Assembly (NCBI RefSeq): GCF_003290445.1 | Contig: NZ_CP021781.1 | Coordinates: forward strand, 806,001-870,000 | From: Francisella adeliensis | Lineage (GTDB): Bacteria; Pseudomonadota; Gammaproteobacteria; Francisellales; Francisellaceae | DNA: 64,000 nt | Direction of reading: 5' to 3' | Part shown: in pieces, positions 58,139 through 64,000 of the stretch | How positions within the stretch are numbered: position 1 is the stretch's first letter | Layout: each line of letters opens with the position of its first letter | Made by a program: the position numbers and the translations under genes | Notes under the pieces: model-generated | What the model was told of the DNA's origin: nothing | Database searches by the model: none | Seen by the model: only the letters and a program-made list of their open reading frames with translations

Positions 58139-59350
58139 CTATTTATCACATATAAAAAAAGGATACACAGCTATTATTTTATTTTCTAGCTCGATTACTT
58201 TCACACTATCTCTTTGACTAGTTGGTATTTTAAGCTCTTGAAAAAGGATTTTTAGCTTATTAGGCTTATTTCTACCTATATAGCGGCATTTATCACTAGA
58301 TTTTCTATCTCTAATAATAATGCTAGCTAACTGTGATCTGTTAAGAAGAAGACTTTTACTCAACCACTGTTCAATAGTTATTTTATCAAACTCTAAAGAA
58401 TTTTTGTGAATATGTTTAACTTTCAATAAATCATATTCAATATGAATAACTAGACATTCATTAACATTAATGGACCAGCCTGTATGAGCAGAATCAGATA
58501 TGGCTTTGGTAATAGATATAACTTGTGAGTGCTTTAAGCTTAAATTAGTGTTTTTCTTAAACCATAGATGTAGTAATGATTGTTGAATATCATTATCAAG
58601 TTTAGCTAAAAGTTTGACTTCTACCTCATTGTCTTTATTGCAAATGGTATCAAGTTCTTTGGCTAATAGTTTATTCAAAACACTGTTGGAATTTGCACAA
58701 ATGCTAGCACTTCTTGCTAAAGTTTTATTTACCGTAGGATTCACTTGTTTAAGTATTGGAATAATCTCATTGCGGACTAGATTCCTTTTGTATTTAGAAT
58801 CTTCATTACTGTCATCATAAATATGCTTTATTTGTTTAGCTTTTACATAGTTTTCAATATCTGATTTTGAGTATTCTAATAGTGGGCGTAAAACGAATCC
58901 ATGCTTTAATTTTTTGCTATAAGGTATTCCAGCGAGCCCTGCTAAACCTGAGCCTCGTATTGCTTGAAGTAAGAAGGTTTCAGCTTGGTCATCTTGGTGA
59001 TGTCCTAACAGTAAAATAGGAGCAGGGTAGTTAGCCATTTGTTGTTCAAAAAAAGCTATTCGTTGCTTGCTTGCCCAAGCTTCAAAACTTTCTCCTTTAG
59101 GTACTTTTCCAAGTTTATGTGTAATAAATGCGATATTATGTTCATCACAAATATTGTTACAATACTGTTGCCAACTATTAGCATCAGAGTGAATAGCATG
59201 GTTTATATATATAGCTATGATTGGAATTTTAATTTCTTTGAAAATATCAACTAATACGCTAGAGTCAATGCCACCACTGAAACCAATAATTATATGAGAA
59301 GGGTTAAATTCTAGGGTTTTTGATATGATAGAATGTTTGCAGATAGTCAT
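58139..59350 (-). CDS. tilS: tRNA(Ile)-lysidine synthetase
   Basis: Places lysidine on C34 of the minor tRNA-Ile (CAU anticodon), which changes its identity to AUA reading. 403 residues; PP-loop SGGIDS at 25-30, LLLGHHQDDQAETFLLQAIRGSGLAGLAGIP, RPLLEYSKSDI and YDDSNEDSKYKRNLVRNEIIP are diagnostic. The C-terminal TilS domains follow. It abuts serA: its ATG directly follows the serA stop. Confidence 0.95.
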   Translation of the reverse strand: MTICKHSIISKTLEFNPSHIIIGFSGGIDSSVLVDIFKEIKIPIIAIYINHAIHSDANSWQQYCNNICDEHNIAFITHKLGKVPKGESFEAWASKQRIAFFEQQMANYPAPILLLGHHQDDQAETFLLQAIRGSGLAGLAGIPYSKKLKHGFVLRPLLEYSKSDIENYVKAKQIKHIYDDSNEDSKYKRNLVRNEIIPILKQVNPTVNKTLARSASICANSNSVLNKLLAKELDTICNKDNEVEVKLLAKLDNDIQQSLLHLWFKKNTNLSLKHSQVISITKAISDSAHTGWSINVNECLVIHIEYDLLKVKHIHKNSLEFDKITIEQWLSKSLLLNRSQLASIIIRDRKSSDKCRYIGRNKPNKLKILFQELKIPTSQRDSVKVIELENKIIAVYPFFICDK

Positions 59351-60592
59351 TTAGATAAGATAGCGAGCTCGAATAGTGGCTTTAACTTTTTTAAATTCTT
59401 TAACTAGGATTTTTGCATCTTGAGTTGATGATTTAATATCCATAACTACATAGCCTATATCATCTTGTGTACGTAAATATTGACCTTCGACATTTATATT
59501 TTTCTGAGCTAGTATTTCATTGATTTCATTCATTACACCAGGGATATTTTGATGAATATGAAGAACTCTATGATTATCAGCACCTGCATTTGAAGGTAAT
59601 GAAAGTTCTGGGAAATTAACTGCATTTAAAGTAGAGCCGTTATCAGAATACTTAATAAGTTTAGCACTCACTTCATTAGCAATATTTTCCTGTGCTTCAA
59701 TAGTGCTTCCACCAATATGCGGAGTAATAAATACATTGTCAAAATCTTTAAGTGGACTTTCAAATTGCTCATTTTTTGATGAAGGTTCACTTGGAAATAC
59801 ATCTATAGCAGCACCTTTAAGTTTCTTACTTTCAAGAGCATCCACTAAAGCATCAATATCTACAACATTACCTCGCGAAGCATTAATTAATATTGAGTTA
59901 TTTTTCATCAAAGCAAATTCTTTTGCTGTAATGAGATTTTTAGTACTAGTAAGCTGGGGAACATGCAAAGATACTACATCAGATTGTTTTAGTAATTGTG
60001 CTTGAGACTCTACTTGTGTTGCATTACCTAACGGAAGTTTTTCTTCTACATCATAGAATATTACATTAATTCCCATACTCTCAGCTAATACGCCAAGTTG
60101 CATCCCTATATGGCCATAGCCAATAATTCCAAGAGTTTTGCCTCGAACCTCATTAGCATTATCAGCAGATTTCAACCATAGACCACGGTGAGCTTTAGCA
60201 TTTTTATCAACAACATTTCTAACTAATAGAATTGCTTGAGCAAGCACTAATTCTGCAACACTTCTAGTGTTTGAGTAGGGCGCATTAAATACGGGGATAC
60301 CGTGCTTGTGAGCTGTTTGAAGATCAACTTGGTTTGTACCAATACAAAAGCATCCAATAGCTGCTAAATGTGTAGAATTTTCTAGGACCTCTTTAGTAAG
60401 CTGAGTACGTGAGCGCAAGCCAACCATTTTATAATTTTTTAATTTATCTATAAGTTCTTGACCTTCTAGTGCAGAACTCATAAGTTCAATATTTTCATAG
60501 CCAGCGGTTTTGAAAGATTCAACAGCATTATTATGAATACCTTCTAATAGTAAAATAGGTATTTTCTTTTTACTTAAAGATAATTTAGACAT
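59351..60592 (-). CDS. serA: D-3-phosphoglycerate dehydrogenase
   Basis: First step of serine synthesis, oxidising 3-phosphoglycerate with NAD. 413 residues from ATG 60592 (MSKLSLSKKKI); a TTG one codon upstream is dismissed. GCFCIGTNQVDL, IIGYGHIGMQLG (cofactor), INASRGNVVDI and ITPHIGGSTIEAQENI match E. coli SerA closely. The C-terminal ACT domain (HRVLHIHQNIPGVMNEIN) suggests serine feedback inhibition. serB and serC are not nearby. Confidence 0.97.
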   Translation of the reverse strand: MSKLSLSKKKIPILLLEGIHNNAVESFKTAGYENIELMSSALEGQELIDKLKNYKMVGLRSRTQLTKEVLENSTHLAAIGCFCIGTNQVDLQTAHKHGIPVFNAPYSNTRSVAELVLAQAILLVRNVVDKNAKAHRGLWLKSADNANEVRGKTLGIIGYGHIGMQLGVLAESMGINVIFYDVEEKLPLGNATQVESQAQLLKQSDVVSLHVPQLTSTKNLITAKEFALMKNNSILINASRGNVVDIDALVDALESKKLKGAAIDVFPSEPSSKNEQFESPLKDFDNVFITPHIGGSTIEAQENIANEVSAKLIKYSDNGSTLNAVNFPELSLPSNAGADNHRVLHIHQNIPGVMNEINEILAQKNINVEGQYLRTQDDIGYVVMDIKSSTQDAKILVKEFKKVKATIRARYLI

Positions 60593-60604
60593 CAAAAAAT
60601 TCCT

Positions 60605-61429
60605 TTATATTGAGATTTTTGCTTTAATAGCGGGATGGTGATCATAACTTTCAAACTCAAAGTCATCAAACTTATAATCAAAAATGTTTTTAGCTTTTCT
60701 TTTTATTTTTAGAGTTGGAAGTTTTAATGGATTACGAGTAAGCTGCTCATTTACCTGATCAGTATGATTATTATAGATATGACAATCACCACCAGACCAA
60801 ATAAATTCTCCAACATCTAAATCACATTGTTGGGCAATCATGTGTGTAAGTAATGAGTAGCTTGCGATATTGAAAGGAACCCCTAGAAAAGCATCAGCAC
60901 TTCTTTGTGTAAGCATACATGAAAGTTTATTATCAGCGACATAAAATTGAAACATTGCATGACAAGGAGGAAGAGCAGAATTACCTTCTGCTACATTTTC
61001 TTGAGGAGTTAGTCTTTCAGATGGTACTACACATGGGTTCCAAGCAGATACTAATATTCTACGTGAATTTGGATTAGTTTTTAAAAGCTCAATCACATCA
61101 GCTATTTGGTCAATGCCTTCGCCATTAAAGTCACGCCATTGCTTACCATAGATAGGACCTAGATCACCATCTTCAGTAGCCCATTCGTTCCAAATACGGA
61201 CTTTGTTTTCGTTTAGATATTTGACGCTAGTATCACCACTTAAAAACCATAAAAGTTCATGAACCACACTTGGAATATGGATTTTTTTAGTAGTTACTAG
61301 AGGAAAACCTTGCTGTAAATCAAAGCGCATCTGATAACCAAATACACTTTTTGTTCCAGTACCTGTACGGTCACCTTTAGCAACACCATGAGTTTGAATA
61401 TGTTTTAAAAAGTCTAAATATTGTTGCAT
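60605..61429 (-). CDS. thyA: Thymidylate synthase
   Basis: Methylates dUMP using methylene-tetrahydrofolate. 274 residues: [32 protein letters not shown] and catalytic C156 in [14 protein letters not shown] 10-15-residue insertion before the catalytic Cys (around 136-151), relative to E. coli, is like that in some other bacterial enzymes. The 5' end overlaps lgt by 16 bases; the lgt-thyA order is conserved in Gammaproteobacteria. Confidence 0.97.
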   Translation of the reverse strand: MQQYLDFLKHIQTHGVAKGDRTGTGTKSVFGYQMRFDLQQGFPLVTTKKIHIPSVVHELLWFLSGDTSVKYLNENKVRIWNEWATEDGDLGPIYGKQWRDFNGEGIDQIADVIELLKTNPNSRRILVSAWNPCVVPSERLTPQENVAEGNSALPPCHAMFQFYVADNKLSCMLTQRSADAFLGVPFNIASYSLLTHMIAQQCDLDVGEFIWSGGDCHIYNNHTDQVNEQLTRNPLKLPTLKIKRKAKNIFDYKFDDFEFESYDHHPAIKAKISI

Positions 61430-62220
61430 TTGTTACCTCTTGTTTTAATAAATACAGCAATCAAAATTATTGCACCTAATATAATCATTGGTAGAGAAAG
61501 TATTTGCCCCATAGTCATCCAATTAAAGAATATAAATCCATACTGAGGATCAGGTTGCCTTACAAACTCGCAAATAAATCGTGCACAGCCGTATAAGAAC
61601 ATAAATAAACCTAGCACAAGGTATCTAGGTCTTTTCTTAATAGTTACTAGCCATAGTACGGTAAATAAAACAACTCCTTCAAAGAAAAACTCAAAAAGTT
61701 GAGAAGGGTAACGAGGTAGTGGTCCGCCAGTAGGGAAAATCATACCAATTGGAGAGTCAGTAACTCTACCCCAAAGTTCACCATTGATAAAATTACCTAT
61801 TCTACCAGCACCTAAACCTATAGGAACAACTGGGGCAACAAACTCACCAAGGTCAAAAAAATTAACTTTTAATTTTTTAGCATATATCGCAAAAGCAATA
61901 AGCACACCAATAAAACCACCATGGAAAGACATGCCTCCATCCCATAGCATTAACATTTGAAGAGGATTGTGTAGATAAAATGATAGGTTATAGAAAACTA
62001 TGTAACCAATTCTTCCGCCTAAAATAACACCAAGTGCGATGTAGAAAGTTAGATCGCCTGCTTGATCTGGCGAAAATGGAGCCCAAGGTTTTTTTTTCGC
62101 TCTATATCTAAGTAGCATCCATCCAGAAAAAATTCCAAAAAGATACATTAAGCCATACCAATGAACTTTAATAGGACCCAAATGTATTGCTACAGGGTCA
62201 ATATGAGGATACTGTAACAT
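61414..62220 (-). CDS. lgt: Prolipoprotein diacylglyceryl transferase
   Basis: Transfers diacylglyceryl to the lipobox cysteine of prolipoproteins in the inner membrane. 268 residues, about seven membrane spans. [48 protein letters not shown] (the Lgt signature) and [10 protein letters not shown] are clear. Its substrates in this window include MltA and the LPP20-like lipoprotein. Probably co-transcribed with thyA. Confidence 0.97.
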   Translation of the reverse strand: MLQYPHIDPVAIHLGPIKVHWYGLMYLFGIFSGWMLLRYRAKKKPWAPFSPDQAGDLTFYIALGVILGGRIGYIVFYNLSFYLHNPLQMLMLWDGGMSFHGGFIGVLIAFAIYAKKLKVNFFDLGEFVAPVVPIGLGAGRIGNFINGELWGRVTDSPIGMIFPTGGPLPRYPSQLFEFFFEGVVLFTVLWLVTIKKRPRYLVLGLFMFLYGCARFICEFVRQPDPQYGFIFFNWMTMGQILSLPMIILGAIILIAVFIKTRGNKCNNI

Positions 62221-62229
62221 TTAACAGCC

Positions 62230-64000
62230 TTATCTTATTGATTGAGATTCAAAGTCAATAGCAGGTGAGTAGTTAATAAACTCTTCTTTTACTGATGTTT
62301 TACTCTGTTGCTTAGGAGCATCTTTAGCTTTAGCTTCAGTTTTTTCTTGCTTAGGAGCTTTTTGCTTCTTATCAGAAGGTTTTTTTATTTCTTCTTTTGG
62401 AGCATTTACCTCTACTTCATTAAGCGTAGTTGTTTCTGCTACTGCAACTACTTTTTCTTCTACTGAAACAGTAGCTTCAAGAGGCGCCTCGGATATAACT
62501 ACATTTTCACTGTCGTTATGCTTAATTGACTTTTCTTCGTTAGCAACTTTTTTAGTTTCAGTAGCTTTGATTTCAGCATCTACAGATACGGTGTTAAATC
62601 TAAGATACTTGTGAGTTTTACCTTTTTCAGTTGTAGTGATTTTAGCAGAGCCATCGTCTTTTAAACTATCGTAGTTTTCAAGCACATCTGTAACCATTAC
62701 TGACATAAACTCATCAGGGTTTTTAGAGATTACTTTCTTAATGTTATCTACTTCACTCGTTGTAACTTTATTAGCGTACTTAACTTTAGTGATATCAACA
62801 ACTTCTTCAGCATTATTTAGGTTTAAGTTACTACTTCTGCTTGAGCTATTGTTTCTATTGTTCGATTTTTTATCAAACTTATCATTTCTCTTATCGTTAC
62901 GGTTGTTACGATCACCTTTCTCACTTTTGTCGTTGCGATTATTTTCGCTACGATTAGGACGATTGTTGTCACGTTGCTCATTATTACGAGGACGTTGATC
63001 TTGTTTTTGGTTATCGTTTTGGTTACTGCGATTAGAGTTTTCAGGACGAGATTTTTTTAAATCATTATTTTTATTCTCATTCTTGTTATAATTTTTATTT
63101 TGCTCTTTAGTTACAGGCTTTTGAGGTTTATTCTCTTGCTTAGGCTGAGCTTTTTCAACTTGTGCTTGAGGTTTTGTTTCTTCATTAGCAAAAGACCCAA
63201 AAAGTTTGCTAAAGAAGCCTTTTTTTTCAGCAGGTTTAACTGGAGCAACAACTTCTTTTTGTTTGATTTTAGGAGCTTGTTGCTTAGTTTCTTCCTGATT
63301 ATTTTCTTGCTTTGCTTCAACTTTTTGTTGAGGTTTTTCAGATTTAATAACTTTAGTCATATCAACAGCAGCTTGAGTTTTTTTAGCAGCTTTTGGTACT
63401 TCAACACTATAAACTTCTTCTATAAGATCTGGACTTGTTTTGTTGGATTTATAACTAGAACCCCATATTCTTTGCATCTGAAACTTAGGAGCTTCAAGGT
63501 TGAAGTTAGGTATAAGCATAACTTTAACATTAGTGACCTTCTCTATTTCAACGATATTATCTCTTTTTTCATTAAGAATATAAGCTGCAATATCGACAGG
63601 TACTTGTACACGAATTTCATTAGTATCATCTTTCATAGCTTCAGCACGAACTTTTCTTAAAATAGTAAGAGCTGTTGCTTGAGTAGTTTTAATGAAACCA
63701 TGGCCTTCACAACGAGGACATTTTTGCATTACACTTTCACTTAGTGAAGAGCTAAGTCTTTGTCTTGAAATTTCAACAAGCCCAAGTTTAGAAATGCGAG
63801 ACATTTGGATTCTAGCTTTATCTTGTTGTAAAGCTTCCATAAGCTTTTCTTCAACTTGCTTTCTATTCGGGAAAAAGCTCATATCGATAAAGTCAATAAT
63901 CACAAGACCACCTAAGTCTCGGATTCTAAGTTGTCTTGCAACTTCTTCAGCAGCTTCCATGTTTGTTTTGAAAGCAGTAGTTTCAACATCTTCAGCCTTA
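62230..64000 (-). CDS. rne: Ribonuclease E, C-terminal part (5' end outside window)
   Basis: The frame is open to the window edge; about 589 C-terminal residues are present. Upstream of the ATG at 63960 it still reads ETTAFKTN, so that ATG is internal. Catalytic domain: EEVARQLRIRDLGGLVIIDFIDM (metal Asp) and the zinc-link CPRCEGHG. From about 200 residues into this part, the sequence turns low-complexity: Lys/Gln-rich, then an Asn/Arg/Asp-rich stretch (for example RPRNNEQRDNNRPNRSENNR), expected to be disordered and RNA-binding. A more ordered segment (VDNIKKVISKNPDEFMSVMVTDVLENYDSL) and an acidic Lys/Glu tail follow. It acts in mRNA decay and rRNA/tRNA processing. Confidence 0.93.
   Translation of the reverse strand, partial: KAEDVETTAFKTNMEAAEEVARQLRIRDLGGLVIIDFIDMSFFPNRKQVEEKLMEALQQDKARIQMSRISKLGLVEISRQRLSSSLSESVMQKCPRCEGHGFIKTTQATALTILRKVRAEAMKDDTNEIRVQVPVDIAAYILNEKRDNIVEIEKVTNVKVMLIPNFNLEAPKFQMQRIWGSSYKSNKTSPDLIEEVYSVEVPKAAKKTQAAVDMTKVIKSEKPQQKVEAKQENNQEETKQQAPKIKQKEVVAPVKPAEKKGFFSKLFGSFANEETKPQAQVEKAQPKQENKPQKPVTKEQNKNYNKNENKNNDLKKSRPENSNRSNQNDNQKQDQRPRNNEQRDNNRPNRSENNRNDKSEKGDRNNRNDKRNDKFDKKSNNRNNSSSRSSNLNLNNAEEVVDITKVKYANKVTTSEVDNIKKVISKNPDEFMSVMVTDVLENYDSLKDDGSAKITTTEKGKTHKYLRFNTVSVDAEIKATETKKVANEEKSIKHNDSENVVISEAPLEATVSVEEKVVAVAETTTLNEVEVNAPKEEIKKPSDKKQKAPKQEKTEAKAKDAPKQQSKTSVKEEFINYSPAIDFESQSIR

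Noticed and set aside
62741-63660. Plus-strand frames rich in Leu, Phe and Ser opposite rne
   Set aside because: They are antisense shadows of the Lys/Asn/Arg-rich RNase E tail and have no starts or family motifs.

Overview
The window is AT-rich, densely coded bacterial chromosome. It most probably comes from a Francisella species (Gammaproteobacteria). The strongest pointer is the order rplM-rpsI-mglA-mglB: the two distal products match the macrophage growth locus regulators MglA (SspA-like) and MglB (SspB-like) of Francisella as I remember them. Gamma-glutamyltranspeptidase, two POT peptide transporters, a choloylglycine-hydrolase-family protein and a periplasmic racemase-like protein fit that genus. 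A histidine operon suggests a prototrophic, novicida- or philomiragia-like lineage rather than a fastidious tularensis strain, but this is inference. I see no rRNA, tRNA, CRISPR array, intact transposon or prophage. No gene-free stretch exceeds 300 bases; the largest is 7286-7557.

Layout. 1-5479: histidine operon hisD(partial)-C-B-H-A-F-IE on the + strand, with overlapping or abutting genes. 5504-7285: cysE-cysK on the - strand, bracketed by a short repeat of the hisIE tail. 7558-8667: a RelA/SpoT-domain alarmone synthetase-like gene. 8732-13789: ttcA and smpB divergent from ratA-rnfH, a stand-alone MnmC-type FAD oxidoreductase, and ggt. 13786-20607 (-): MDR and SDR oxidoreductases, typA, two tandem paralogous membrane proteins of unknown function, mnmE and a small membrane protein. 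20734-24759 (+): hpf-ptsN-trmJ-rnhB, a GNAT acetyltransferase and a sodium:solute symporter-like gene. 24872-26794 (-): rplM-rpsI-mglA-mglB. 26931-29289 (-): mltA and a protoporphyrinogen-oxidase-like flavoprotein. 29396-33206 (+): grpE-dnaK-dnaJ with a sigma32-like promoter. 33450-44038 (+): guaB, thiamine pyrophosphokinase, pgi, a FimT/GspH pseudopilin, greA, uvrA, ftsH and deoD. 44249-47033: a periplasmic glutamate-racemase-like gene flanked by two copies of the deoD/POT junction, then a POT transporter (-). 47043-51365: a DciA-like DUF721 gene and an LPP20-type lipoprotein (-), then secA (+). 51454-54532: glycerate kinase (-) divergent from an ACS-family MFS permease and tag (+). 54619-55215: rplU-rpmA (-). 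55410-58132: choloylglycine-hydrolase-family protein (-) and a second POT transporter (+). 58139-64000 (-): rne (partial), lgt, thyA, serA and tilS.

How genes may work together. Cysteine can be made from serine (SerA, CysE, CysK) or scavenged from glutathione-type peptides (Ggt, with POT transporters as candidate importers). Translation and RNA upkeep is well represented (TtcA, TilS, MnmE, MnmC-like, TrmJ, SmpB, HPF, BipA, RNase E, ribosomal proteins). MglA/MglB and an alarmone synthetase-like protein share the window, which matters because MglA-SspA is known to respond to ppGpp.

The most unusual features are two places where the 3' end of a housekeeping gene is repeated downstream of an interposed gene set (hisIE tail around cysEK; deoD/POT junction around the racemase-like gene). 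Both look like scars of gene acquisition or local duplication. Other points of note are the periplasmic racemase-like protein that keeps both catalytic cysteines, the solitary alarmone synthetase, the tandem membrane paralogs, and two POT carriers with an altered ExxER motif.
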